A stretch of DNA of 64,000 bases from an uncultured Francisella sp. (GTDB lineage Bacteria; Pseudomonadota; Gammaproteobacteria; Burkholderiales; Neisseriaceae), in NCBI GenBank assembly GCA_943913135.1, contig CALTVE010000002.1, forward strand, positions 434,001 to 498,000. The letters run 5' to 3'. Below are positions 1 to 8,218 of this stretch, piece by piece; position 1 is the stretch's first letter; each line of letters starts with the position of its first letter. The notes beneath the pieces were generated by a model that searched no databases, was not told the DNA's origin, and saw only the letters and a list, made by a program, of their open reading frames with translations. The translations under genes were made by a program, and so were the position numbers.

Positions 1-477
1 CAGGATGAAACGGGGCTTAGAAGCGAGTACTCGGGCGATTTCTACCCGTCTTCTTTCTCCCCCAGAAACAGCAAGACCAAGGCTTTTGCGGATAGGAAGA
101 ATGTTTAATTCATCCAGTAAAGTTTCCAGGCGTGCTTTTCTCTCTTCTTTAGGATAGTGTAGTTCCAAAATTGCCATTATATTTTCTTCTACCGTCAATT
201 TACGGAAGATAGAGGCTTCTTGGGGGAGATAACCCAGTCCCAGGCGAGAGCGTTTGTAAATAGGGTAATCGATAATCTCTTGATTATTGATCTTAATACT
301 GCCTGAATGAGCAGCGATTAAGCCGACAATAGTGTAAAAAAGCGTTGTTTTACCTGCACCATTGGGGCCTAAAAGGCCCACAATTTGCCCTGTACGCACG
401 GCAATAGAAACATCTTTTAAAATAGTTTTGTGTTTAATTTGTTTGCTGATATGGCTGACGCTTAGTTTTTCGCTCAT
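1..477 (-). CDS. lptB: LPS export ABC transporter ATP-binding protein LptB (partial, C-terminus beyond window)
   Basis: ATPase of the LptB2FGC complex that extracts lipopolysaccharide from the inner membrane for transport to the outer membrane; cytoplasmic. The 159 visible residues begin MSEKLSV. They show the Walker A motif GPNGAGKTT near residue 37, a Q-loop (YLPQEAS) and the ABC signature VSGGERRRVEIAR, which is typical of LptB. The gene runs off the left edge before Walker B. It starts 13 nt after the lptA stop and is the last visible gene of a leftward kdsD-kdsC-lptC-lptA-lptB run. The start is the only in-frame ATG near the lptA end; its Shine-Dalgarno is weak, so translational coupling to lptA is possible. 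Confidence 0.95.
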   Translation of the reverse strand, partial: MSEKLSVSHISKQIKHKTILKDVSIAVRTGQIVGLLGPNGAGKTTLFYTIVGLIAAHSGSIKINNQEIIDYPIYKRSRLGLGYLPQEASIFRKLTVEENIMAILELHYPKEERKARLETLLDELNILPIRKSLGLAVSGGERRRVEIARVLASKPRFIL

Positions 478-490
478 GCCGCACTTTCTG

Positions 491-988
491 TTAGTTTTTA
501 GGATAGAGGATAATGCTTATCCGTTTTTTGTCTTTGCCAGCTAACACAGTGTAGTGTTCGCTATGTGTATTATAGTGAATGGTATGGCCTTGCACTTGGT
601 CGCGCCCTACCTTTAAAAAAGCGTTTCCTTGCATTAATACATTGCCACTTTGGCTATCGTAATTCATGACGTTGGCGTAGGCTTTCATGAGAACCGGGCT
701 TCTTTTGTTGAAATCGAGTATTTGCTGAAAACGCACGGGCGATCCTAAGGCCTCAATAACCTGATTTTTGTCCGGTTTCCCAGTGATTTTTATTCGTGTG
801 GCATATATCAATAAAGAGCCCTGACGAATTTCTATATTGCCCTTTAAAAGGGTGGCATTAGCTTTTTGGTCTATGCTCGCTTGTTCAGTCAAAATGCGTA
901 TCGGTTGATTCATGTCTGAGCGCTGAGCTAAAAGTGGGGAGGGCGTTAAAATTAATAAACAAGCGACTAATAAAGGTTTACTGTTCAT
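491..988 (-). CDS. lptA: LPS transport periplasmic protein LptA
   Basis: Periplasmic bridge protein that carries LPS from LptC to LptD. The 165 residues begin with a signal peptide (about 1-21, ending PLLA before Gln). The rest is beta-rich OstA-like sequence, including the NATLLKGNIEIRQGS stretch, where short strands with alternating polar and hydrophobic residues fit the LptA jelly-roll. Length is close to the family norm of about 180. The start overlaps the lptC end by 11 nt, and lptB follows after 13 nt, so the three are probably co-translated. Assignment rests on sequence and on the lptC-lptA-lptB order. Confidence 0.93.
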   Translation of the reverse strand: MNSKPLLVACLLILTPSPLLAQRSDMNQPIRILTEQASIDQKANATLLKGNIEIRQGSLLIYATRIKITGKPDKNQVIEALGSPVRFQQILDFNKRSPVLMKAYANVMNYDSQSGNVLMQGNAFLKVGRDQVQGHTIHYNTHSEHYTVLAGKDKKRISIILYPKN

Positions 989-1364
989 TTAAAATAATCT
1001 CTAAACGATTGTTGTATTGTCCTCCGGTGAAAGTAATTTCTTCACTATGGGCATTATAGGAAGCGGTATTGCTCTTTATCCGTTGAACCACTTGATCATG
1101 ATGATAACGTTTAACACTCGCCTGCTTAAGAGTGAAGTCATTGCTTTCTTGTTCTTGACTCATCTTAGCGGCATAGATTTCATTTTCCAAATGGCCCTGA
1201 CGATCAAACTGGAGGATGGTAGGGTGGTGCATTACGGTGAGAAGGGGGGTAGGGTGATTAGACTGAGGCGTAATAGCAGTGAGTTTATCGACCCACAGTG
1301 TCAGTAAAAGCAGTAATAGACACAGTAATAAAGGAAAAAATAGAGAATGGATCAAGCTTTTCAT
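978..1364 (-). CDS. lptC: LPS export protein LptC
   Basis: Bitopic inner-membrane protein that links the LptBFG transporter to LptA. The 128 residues begin with one transmembrane helix (about 6-24, very Leu-rich), followed by a periplasmic domain with the repeated short strands expected of the OstA/LptC fold (for example HPTILQFDRQGHLENEIYAAKM). It is shorter than the roughly 190 residues of E. coli LptC. It overlaps kdsC by 4 nt upstream and lptA by 11 nt downstream. The family diverges strongly in sequence, so position in the operon carries much of the weight. Confidence 0.88.
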   Translation of the reverse strand: MKSLIHSLFFPLLLCLLLLLLTLWVDKLTAITPQSNHPTPLLTVMHHPTILQFDRQGHLENEIYAAKMSQEQESNDFTLKQASVKRYHHDQVVQRIKSNTASYNAHSEEITFTGGQYNNRLEIILNEQ

Positions 1365-1906
1365 CTAAACTGTTCTTCATCAGTACTAAGTTTGTCTTGG
1401 GAATACAAGATCAAATCGATCACCTCTCTTACAGCTCCTTCACCGCCTTTATGCTGGCAGATATAATCACAATAAGGCAATATTAACGGATGAGCGTTTT
1501 TTACTGCAGTGGCTAATCCTACTTGCTTTAATATCGGTAGATCGATAATATCGTCGCCGATGTAAGCGCAATTTTCATTTTTTAATCCTGTTTTTTGCAA
1601 AAGATCGGCTAAAGCGGCGGCTTTATAGCGGTTTGCAGGATAATAATAAGGGATTTTTAATTCTTTAACCCGTTTGGCTACGCAATAATCGTCACGCCCC
1701 GTGACAATAGCGCTTTGGATGTTGGCATCACGCAGTAAAACGAGGCCTAATCCATCTTGTATATGAAAGGATTTAGCTTGGTCACCGGTGTTACTGTAGT
1801 AAATTTTGCCATCACTTAACACTCCATCTACATCCAGTATCAGCAGGGAAATTTTCTGCGCTTTTTGTAAAAGAGTACGAGCAAGCGGGTAATAAAAATC
1901 CATCAT
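1361..1906 (-). CDS. kdsC: 3-deoxy-D-manno-octulosonate 8-phosphate phosphatase KdsC
   Basis: HAD-family phosphatase that converts Kdo-8-phosphate to Kdo, a core sugar of LPS; cytoplasmic. HAD motif I is DVDGVLSDG at residues 25-33, with nucleophile Asp25 and acid/base Asp27. Motif II is TGRDD, and motif IV is GDDIIDLP. At 181 residues it matches the small cap-less KdsC type. It overlaps kdsD by 4 nt and lptC by 4 nt. An alternative start at Met2 would change little. Confidence 0.96.
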   Translation of the reverse strand: MMDFYYPLARTLLQKAQKISLLILDVDGVLSDGKIYYSNTGDQAKSFHIQDGLGLVLLRDANIQSAIVTGRDDYCVAKRVKELKIPYYYPANRYKAAALADLLQKTGLKNENCAYIGDDIIDLPILKQVGLATAVKNAHPLILPYCDYICQHKGGEGAVREVIDLILYSQDKLSTDEEQFR

Positions 1907-2871
1907 CTTACTCCTGAAGATAAAATATGGTGTAAAGTAATCACTCCCTGCAGTAATTCCTTATCATCTACTACCGCGAGGGAAGTGATTTTATGTTTTT
2001 CCATAATGCGTAAGGCTTCACTGGCTAAGGTAATAGGACTGATCGTTTTAGGACGGGGATTCATGACTTCTCCCACAGATATGCCTTTTAGGTTTTCTTG
2101 TGTTTGAAAAACACGGCGTAAATCACCATCGGTAAAAATCCCGAGTAAATGACGTTTACGGTCATCGATAAGAGCCAGTCCTAACCCTTTTTCACTCATA
2201 ATGATGATCGCTTCTTTCAAGGGGGTCTCTACGTTCAGAATAGGCGCTTCAGAAAAAGTCACCATTAAATCAGAAACGCTCAGTAATAGGCTTTTGCCTA
2301 GACTGCCTGCTGGGTGAGAGAGGGCAAAATCTTGCGAAGTAAATTGCCGTTCTTGTAAAAGTGCTACTGCTAATGCATCTCCTAAAGCTAAAGAAAGGGT
2401 GGTGCTGGTGGTCGGGGCAAGTCCTAATGGGCAGGCTTCTTCTTTAATGGGCGTAAGCAAAGTAATATCTGCCCATTTAGCGAGGCGGGAACGACTGTTA
2501 CCGGTGATAGCGATAATGGTACATCCTTTTTTCTTCAAAGCAGGAAATAGCAATAAAATTTCTTCGCTTTCTCCTGAGTGCGATAAAACAATTATACTGT
2601 CTTGTGCCACAATCATCCCTAAATCACCATGAGCAGCTTCTGCCGGATGAACAAAAAAAGCAGGCGTACCGGTAGAAGCTAGGGTGGAAGCGATTTTGGC
2701 GGCGATATGGCCAGATTTACCCATGCCGGTTAAGATAACACGTCCCTGGGTCTGTAAAATGGCTTTTATTGCTAGAATAAAGGTTTCATCAATTTTTTCT
2801 TGTGCCCTTAACAGCGCCTGTGCTTCAATGGCGAGGACACGGCGGGCGTTGTGGATTAGGTCTTCGCTCAT
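1903..2871 (-). CDS. kdsD: D-arabinose 5-phosphate isomerase KdsD
   Basis: Converts ribulose 5-phosphate to arabinose 5-phosphate, the first committed step toward Kdo. The N-terminal SIS sugar-isomerase domain (about 35-190) carries TGMGKSGHIAAKIA and the conserved HPAEAAHGDLG segment; two CBS domains occupy about 205-322. Its 322 residues are standard for the family. It lies 17 nt downstream of aroA and overlaps kdsC by 4 nt, placing Kdo supply and LPS export in one transcription unit. The second Kdo enzyme, kdsA, is not in this window. Confidence 0.96.
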   Translation of the reverse strand: MSEDLIHNARRVLAIEAQALLRAQEKIDETFILAIKAILQTQGRVILTGMGKSGHIAAKIASTLASTGTPAFFVHPAEAAHGDLGMIVAQDSIIVLSHSGESEEILLLFPALKKKGCTIIAITGNSRSRLAKWADITLLTPIKEEACPLGLAPTTSTTLSLALGDALAVALLQERQFTSQDFALSHPAGSLGKSLLLSVSDLMVTFSEAPILNVETPLKEAIIIMSEKGLGLALIDDRKRHLLGIFTDGDLRRVFQTQENLKGISVGEVMNPRPKTISPITLASEALRIMEKHKITSLAVVDDKELLQGVITLHHILSSGVR

Positions 2872-2888
2872 GGCAAATTCCCTGGTTT

Positions 2889-4226
2889 TTAAGGCTTATT
2901 GTAGCATGGGGCGGCGCCAGTAGTGGCTTGTGGTTCAGTGAGATGGGCTAAAACTTGAAAAAAATTGGGAAAAGTTTTGCGCACACAACTGGGATCTTCA
3001 ATAGTAATACTGACTCCAAGTAACGCCACCAGAGAAAAACACATGGCCATGCGATGATCTTCATAAGTAGCAATGTGGGCACCTGAAATAAGCTGCTTGG
3101 GCGGAGTTATCTCAATAAAGTCATCTCCTGCTGTAACCCTAGCACCCAGTTTTTTGAGCTCTGTGGCAATTGCGGCAATACGGTCGGTCTCTTTAATTCG
3201 CCAGCTTGAAATTCCTTCAATCCGAGACGTACCCTTTCCAAGTAAGGCAATGATGCATAGACTCATAGCGGCATCAGGTAGGGCGGTGGCGTCTAAAGTA
3301 AAAGGTTCGATTTTCCCGGGGGTATGGCGAGAAAAAGTATATGCCCCTGGAGCTTTGCTTAGATTTCCGTCCAGCGTTGATAAGATATGGGCAAAAGCCC
3401 AATCCCCCTGTTCACTTTTTTCATCCATTCCTAGAACAGTAATTGAGGTATTGCTTAAAAAAGCGGCAGCAAAAAAGTAAGAAGCGCTGGAAGCATCGCT
3501 TTCCACCTGATAAGACCGTGGTGCTTGATAATATTGGCCCCCATAACTAAAAAATTGGCGATTATTTTTTATTTCCAGTTGTATACCAAAAGCTGTTAAG
3601 AGGCTTAAAGTCAGGTGTACATAAGGTTCAGAAATCAGCTCGCCCTCTATCGTTAATTGAATGGGACGATTTAATAAGGGAAGGGCCATTAACAAGGCGC
3701 TAATAAACTGGCTAGATACCGAGCCAGTAATATTAATTTCCTGAATATCTTTTTGATGAAAAGGGTGAATGGCCAAGGGGGGATAACCTTCTTTAACGAG
3801 GTAATCGACATTCGCCCCTAGGGATTGTAGAGCTAAGACTAAAGGTGCGATCGGCCTTTCATGCATGCGATCGCTGCCTTTCAGTATATACTGCCCCTGC
3901 TGTAGTGCTAAGATCGCGCATAAGCTACGGTAGGCAGTGCCAGCATTGTGTAAAAAAAGTTCAGCTTCTTTAACAGGGAAAATACCGCCTTGGCCTCTTA
4001 TAAGAAACTCCTCTTGACCCAGTTGCTGGCAAGGGATACCTAGAATTTTTAAAGCGCTCAGCATAGCTTCAGTATCTTCTGAGCGCAAAAGATGGTGAAG
4101 ATGACAAGGGCTATTGCTCAGCGCTGCCATCAACAACACTCGGTTGCTGATACTTTTAGAACTAGGAGGGCGGACATTTTGCCGAGGTCTTAGTTTTAAA
4201 GGGGGTAAAGTTAAAGGAGACAGCAT
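2889..4226 (-). CDS. aroA: 3-phosphoshikimate 1-carboxyvinyltransferase (EPSP synthase)
   Basis: Transfers enolpyruvyl from PEP to shikimate 3-phosphate in the chorismate pathway; cytoplasmic. Seen are the substrate-binding SKSISNR near residue 23, the PEP-loop NAGTAYRS at 94-101, RMHERP, and the C-terminal EDHRMAM. The start at 4226 (445 residues) places Lys24 and Gly96 close to their E. coli positions. An in-frame ATG at 4247 would add seven residues, and neither has a clear Shine-Dalgarno. Residue 101 is Ser where E. coli has Pro (see findings). It is the likely first gene of the aroA-kdsD-kdsC-lptCAB run. Confidence 0.95.
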   Translation of the reverse strand: MLSPLTLPPLKLRPRQNVRPPSSKSISNRVLLMAALSNSPCHLHHLLRSEDTEAMLSALKILGIPCQQLGQEEFLIRGQGGIFPVKEAELFLHNAGTAYRSLCAILALQQGQYILKGSDRMHERPIAPLVLALQSLGANVDYLVKEGYPPLAIHPFHQKDIQEINITGSVSSQFISALLMALPLLNRPIQLTIEGELISEPYVHLTLSLLTAFGIQLEIKNNRQFFSYGGQYYQAPRSYQVESDASSASYFFAAAFLSNTSITVLGMDEKSEQGDWAFAHILSTLDGNLSKAPGAYTFSRHTPGKIEPFTLDATALPDAAMSLCIIALLGKGTSRIEGISSWRIKETDRIAAIATELKKLGARVTAGDDFIEITPPKQLISGAHIATYEDHRMAMCFSLVALLGVSITIEDPSCVRKTFPNFFQVLAHLTEPQATTGAAPCYNKP

Positions 4227-4264
4227 AATTTTTAGGTAAAACCGCATTATAAAAAAAATACTTT

Positions 4265-4295
4265 TTCCAGGGAAGATAGGTAGCGATGATATAAT
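4265..4295 (+). promoter_or_regulatory. Candidate sigma-70 promoter for the 4322 gene
   Basis: A perfect TATAAT lies at 4290-4295, about 27 nt before the ATG at 4322. The -35 side is poor: TTCCAG at 4265-4270 with a 19-nt spacer is the best match. The call rests mainly on the -10 box and on its position in the short gap between two divergent genes. Confidence 0.45.
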
Positions 4296-4321
4296 GAACC
4301 GCTCTAGAGGAACGTCCTATT

Positions 4322-5395
4322 ATGCATTACACTGTCGTTGATACTCGCTCCTATCCTGAAGATAAAACGCATAATCCCTTATTATTTTATGTGTCTGAAT
4401 TGGCTTCTGCCCGCGAGCGGGTCAATCGCCATTTGGCTGAATTTCAATTAAATCAGTCGGTTGCTCAGGTTTTTAAGCAGAACGCGGCTTTGACTTTATC
4501 CGCAGCACTGGCTTTGAGCGCTTCAAAAAGGCAATACGATTTGCTCTTACAAGCCATCGATCATTATTTAAGTAGCCCACAAGATGAAAGCTCGATCAGC
4601 TTTGTGCTTTTTCCTTTAGTGTTGGTAACGGGCAGTAAAAAAGCGCAAAAAATAACCCTCAACTGGGGAAAAAGTCCTCAATTACTTAACTTAATTCAAG
4701 AAGGCTATCCCGAGCTTGCCAACATAAAATGGTATCACTCTTTAATTGCAGTAGAAGATTTTATTAATTGGAATGCCTTTACTTGGCATCAAGGTAGAAA
4801 AGAACCAGAAAAGTTGTTTCAACGTTTGGTTGAAGAAAGTGATGACGAAAAAAAGCTGCCTGCAGGAGAGAATGTATCGCTTTTTTTCTTATTAGGTTAT
4901 GGAGCGGTAGCCACGGCCCTTTTTAAAGAAGAGCGCGAGGTTATGATGCCGCTCATGGACTTTTGGAATCAGTTTTTTATGGCACAGGAAATTACTCCCT
5001 TTGCCAATCCTTTGCCCTTGATGGCCCCCTTAAAAGCACTGAGCCAAGGGGCGTTCATGCGCAAAAAAATAGATTTAGATATTTTTTTAACAAATGCCAT
5101 TCGCGCGATTAAGCTATCGGGGTTACGCGTATGTATAATTATCGCTACTAAAGACGGAGGGACCTTAGAATTTTGCGTACAAGGATGGAGTACAACGGAA
5201 CATCATTACTTTTATAGCTGGTATCTGAGTAGCTCAGATCCTTTAGAGTTGATTTTAGAAGATGTATTCTCCTTTTTACGTAGTATTCAGGTGGAAAATG
5301 TGTGGTTATTAAAAAGGCCTCTAAATTTTAATGAAGCGATGCCCAATTATCATGCCCTCACTGAGGAAGATGCCTACAACCCTATATTTCCCTGA
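4322..5395 (+). CDS. Hypothetical protein, 357 residues, no family recognised
   Basis: I do not recognise this protein. It has no signal peptide and no convincing transmembrane helix, so it is probably cytoplasmic. The N-terminal half is helix-rich with an Ala/Leu run (TLSAALALSASKR near 58-70). The C-terminal third has mixed alpha/beta character (SGLRVCIIIATKDGGTLEF, then an aromatic stretch EHHYFYSWYL). An AGAGGAA Shine-Dalgarno lies 10 nt before the ATG, and the ORF is long with codon use like its neighbours, so it is very likely real. It stands alone, divergent from aroA and convergent with clpB; its stop and that of clpB are 36 nt apart with no obvious terminator. Confidence 0.85.
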   Translation: MHYTVVDTRSYPEDKTHNPLLFYVSELASARERVNRHLAEFQLNQSVAQVFKQNAALTLSAALALSASKRQYDLLLQAIDHYLSSPQDESSISFVLFPLVLVTGSKKAQKITLNWGKSPQLLNLIQEGYPELANIKWYHSLIAVEDFINWNAFTWHQGRKEPEKLFQRLVEESDDEKKLPAGENVSLFFLLGYGAVATALFKEEREVMMPLMDFWNQFFMAQEITPFANPLPLMAPLKALSQGAFMRKKIDLDIFLTNAIRAIKLSGLRVCIIIATKDGGTLEFCVQGWSTTEHHYFYSWYLSSSDPLELILEDVFSFLRSIQVENVWLLKRPLNFNEAMPNYHALTEEDAYNPIFP

Positions 5396-5431
5396 TAAAA
5401 ATTAAGTTCAGGCATAGATTCTCTTTAATAA

Positions 5432-8005
5432 TTAATTAAACACTACTTGATCCTTGATAATACCGATCCGAATGGTGCTATCGGGCGGATATTTACCCGA
5501 AATTAAGGCAGAAGAAAGGGGATTTTCAATTTCTACCTGAATAGCACGTTTTAGGGGACGAGCACCATATACAGGATCAAAACCCACTTGAGCTAAAAAC
5601 TTCAATAATGAGTCGTGGTAGTTTAAATGGACATCGCGGCTTTCTTGTAAACGATGGCTCAGTACATTCAACTGAATCTTAGCGATGGCTTCGATGTTAT
5701 CCTCAGTTAGGGCGTGGAAAATAATAATTTCATCAATACGGTTAATTAATTCTGGTCGGAACAAGTGTTCGACATCGGCCATAACTGTTTTTTTCATTGC
5801 GTCATAAGAAGCATCAGCCCCCAACGTTTGAATCTTCTCGCTCCCGACATTAGAGGTCATGATAATAACGGTATTGGTAAAATCGACAGTGCGCCCCTGA
5901 CCATCGGTTAAGCGTCCATCATCCAAAATTTGCAGTAAAATATTAAACACATCCGGATGCGCTTTTTCAATTTCATCCAATAATATAACGCTATAAGGCT
6001 TTCGTCGCACCTGCTCCGTTAAGTAGCCGCCTTGTTCATAACCGACATATCCTGGAGGAGCGCCGATGAGTCGTGCCACCGAATGTTTTTCCATATATTC
6101 GGACATATCAATACGGGTCAAATGTTGTTCACTGCCAAACATGAAATCTGATAGGGTTTTACTCAATTCAGTCTTACCTACGCCCGTGGGTCCTAAAAAT
6201 AAAAAGCTGGCGATTGGGCGATTGGGATCAGAAATCCCTGAGCGCGAGCGGCGAATAGCATTGGCTACCGCGGAAATCGCTTCATCCTGACCTACTACTC
6301 GGTTATGCAAAAAGTCTTCCATGTGCAATAGACGTTCTTTTTCACCAGCCAACATCTTAGCCACAGGAATACCGGTCATACGCGATACAATTTCAGCAAT
6401 TTCATCTTCGGTCACTTTGGTTTTAAACAGAGTATTTTTACGTGAGTCAGACGTTTTTTGATCTACAGTCTCCAATTGCTTAGTTAAATCAGGTAACACA
6501 CTGAACTTTAGTTTAGAGGCTTCTTCCAATTGGCCTTCTCTACTTAAGCGGTCGATTTGGGTTTGTACTTCATCGATGCGTTTTTTCAAAGAGGCGCTAT
6601 CTTCAGAGGACGCTTTTTCTACCAACCACACTTTTTCTAACTCGGCGTATTCTTTTTTGAGAGTATCGATTTCTCCATTAATGAGTTCTAGACGTTTCTT
6701 GCTTGCTTCATCGCTTTCTTCTTTAAGATGCATTTTTTCCATTTCAAGTTGAATAATGCGTCTATCCAAGCGGTCCATTTCTTCTGGTTTTGAATCGATT
6801 TCCATTTTGATTCGACTGGCTGCTTCATCCACTAAATCAATGGCTTTATCTGGAAGATAGCGGTCGGTAATATAGCGGTTAGACAAGGTAGCAGCCGCCA
6901 CTAAAGCTGGATCAGTGATTTCTACGCCATGATGACTTTCATAACGCTGTTGTAAACCGCGCAAGATGGCAACAGTGTCTTCTACACTGGGTTCTTGTAC
7001 GATGACTTTTTGAAAACGACGCTCTAAAGCAGCATCTTTTTCAATGTATTGGCGGTATTCATCCAAAGTAGTAGCGCCGATCAAATGCAATTCTCCACGC
7101 GCTAAAGCCGGTTTTAACATATTCCCAGCATCCATGGCACCCTCGCTTTTACCCGCACCTACCAAAGTGTGGATTTCATCAATAAACAAAATAGGCGGTA
7201 TTTTTTCTTTGTTGATTTCTTTTAAGACAGCTTTTAAACGCTCTTCAAATTCGCCGCGATATTTAGCGCCTGCAACAAGTTGGGCTAAGTCTAGTTCTAA
7301 TAGAGACTTATTTCTTAAACTTTCTGGCACTTCATTATTGACAATACGTTGGGCCAAGCCCTCGACAATGGCGGTTTTCCCCACCCCTGGTTCGCCGATG
7401 AGTACGGGATTATTTTTAGTGCGTCGTTGCAAAACTTGCATAGTTCGACGAATTTCATCATCGCGGCCAATAACGGGATCGATCTTTCCTGCGCGAGCGC
7501 GCTCGGTCAAATCCACAGTATATTTCTGTAAAGCATCGCGTTGTTCCTCAGCATTTTCATTGTCCACAGTTTCATTTCCTCTCATTTGATCGATAGCTTG
7601 ATTGAGTGCTGCCAAAGTGGCACCATTTTTTTTCAATAACTCTGAGGCCTTTCCATTCGCCTCTAAGGCGGCAGAGAAAAAAAGTTCACTGGCAATAAAC
7701 TGATCTTTGCGCTTCTGAGTCTCTTTGCCCATTAGATTTAAGATGTTCATGAGTTCGCGTGAAATCGCGATATCCCCGCCGGTTCCGCTCACTTGGGGAA
7801 GAGCAGCAATCGCTTTTTGCGTATCTTCTTTTAATTGTTCCGCATCAATATGAGCAGATTTTAATAAGTTGAGTGTAGTACTATTACGGCAGAGGATATT
7901 TAAAATGTGAATTGCTTCGATAAAACCATTTTCTTTTTGTAGGGCTTCTCTTTGGGCATCCATCAATGTTTGACGGAAAGTGGTGGTAAAACTATCTTCT
8001 CTCAT
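5432..8005 (-). CDS. clpB: ATP-dependent disaggregase ClpB
   Basis: Hexameric Hsp100 chaperone that works with DnaK to pull apart protein aggregates. From the chosen start it is 857 residues, the same length as E. coli ClpB. It has a Clp-N domain (1-150), first AAA+ domain with GEPGVGKT, a long coiled-coil middle domain (about 405-530), and second AAA+ domain with GPTGVGKT plus the ClpB C-terminal domain. The ORF is open 37 codons further upstream. Homology (MREDSFTTTF, ending near FIEAIHIL) and a GGGAG Shine-Dalgarno 8-9 nt upstream support 8005. A heat-shock-type promoter precedes it. Confidence 0.98.
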   Translation of the reverse strand: MREDSFTTTFRQTLMDAQREALQKENGFIEAIHILNILCRNSTTLNLLKSAHIDAEQLKEDTQKAIAALPQVSGTGGDIAISRELMNILNLMGKETQKRKDQFIASELFFSAALEANGKASELLKKNGATLAALNQAIDQMRGNETVDNENAEEQRDALQKYTVDLTERARAGKIDPVIGRDDEIRRTMQVLQRRTKNNPVLIGEPGVGKTAIVEGLAQRIVNNEVPESLRNKSLLELDLAQLVAGAKYRGEFEERLKAVLKEINKEKIPPILFIDEIHTLVGAGKSEGAMDAGNMLKPALARGELHLIGATTLDEYRQYIEKDAALERRFQKVIVQEPSVEDTVAILRGLQQRYESHHGVEITDPALVAAATLSNRYITDRYLPDKAIDLVDEAASRIKMEIDSKPEEMDRLDRRIIQLEMEKMHLKEESDEASKKRLELINGEIDTLKKEYAELEKVWLVEKASSEDSASLKKRIDEVQTQIDRLSREGQLEEASKLKFSVLPDLTKQLETVDQKTSDSRKNTLFKTKVTEDEIAEIVSRMTGIPVAKMLAGEKERLLHMEDFLHNRVVGQDEAISAVANAIRRSRSGISDPNRPIASFLFLGPTGVGKTELSKTLSDFMFGSEQHLTRIDMSEYMEKHSVARLIGAPPGYVGYEQGGYLTEQVRRKPYSVILLDEIEKAHPDVFNILLQILDDGRLTDGQGRTVDFTNTVIIMTSNVGSEKIQTLGADASYDAMKKTVMADVEHLFRPELINRIDEIIIFHALTEDNIEAIAKIQLNVLSHRLQESRDVHLNYHDSLLKFLAQVGFDPVYGARPLKRAIQVEIENPLSSALISGKYPPDSTIRIGIIKDQVVFN

Positions 8006-8031
8006 GATATCAGCTCCCGTGTATAGTGATA

Positions 8032-8061
8032 ATATTTGCGTAAGAGAGTTAATTTCAAGGG
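8032..8061 (-). promoter_or_regulatory. Candidate RpoH (sigma-32) promoter of clpB
   Basis: On the minus strand, CCCTTGAA (plus 8054-8061) is an exact sigma-32 -35 element. It is followed after 14 nt by GCAAATAT (plus 8032-8039), which keeps the C..AT.T part of the CCCCATnT -10 element. The 13-15 nt spacing is the family norm. The predicted start would lie about 20 nt before the clpB ATG. clpB is a classical RpoH target, and rpoH itself is at 19857-20711. Confidence 0.7.
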
Positions 8062-8126
8062 AGAGGAGAAAAACATTTCTGTTAGGCAAAATAAGGGGGA
8101 AGGGAACGTTAAACAAAGACAGAAAA

Positions 8127-8218
8127 TGGCGGAGAGGAAGGGATTCGAACCCTCGATACGCTGTTTAACGTATACACGCTTTCCAGGCGTGCGACTTCAA
8201 CCGCTCATCCACCTCTCC
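8127..8218 (-). tRNA. tRNA-Ser (anticodon GGA)
   Basis: Class II tRNA read on the minus strand. The acceptor stem is GGAGAGG/CCTCTCC and the anticodon stem-loop is CACGC-CTGGAAA-GCGTG, giving anticodon GGA for UCC/UCU codons. It has the long variable arm typical of tRNA-Ser (ATACG/CGTAT stem), a T-arm with GTTCGAATC, discriminator G, and CCA encoded in the DNA. Its first base is also the last base of the pyrD stop codon (see findings). No promoter of its own was seen, so co-transcription with pyrD is likely. Confidence 0.97.
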
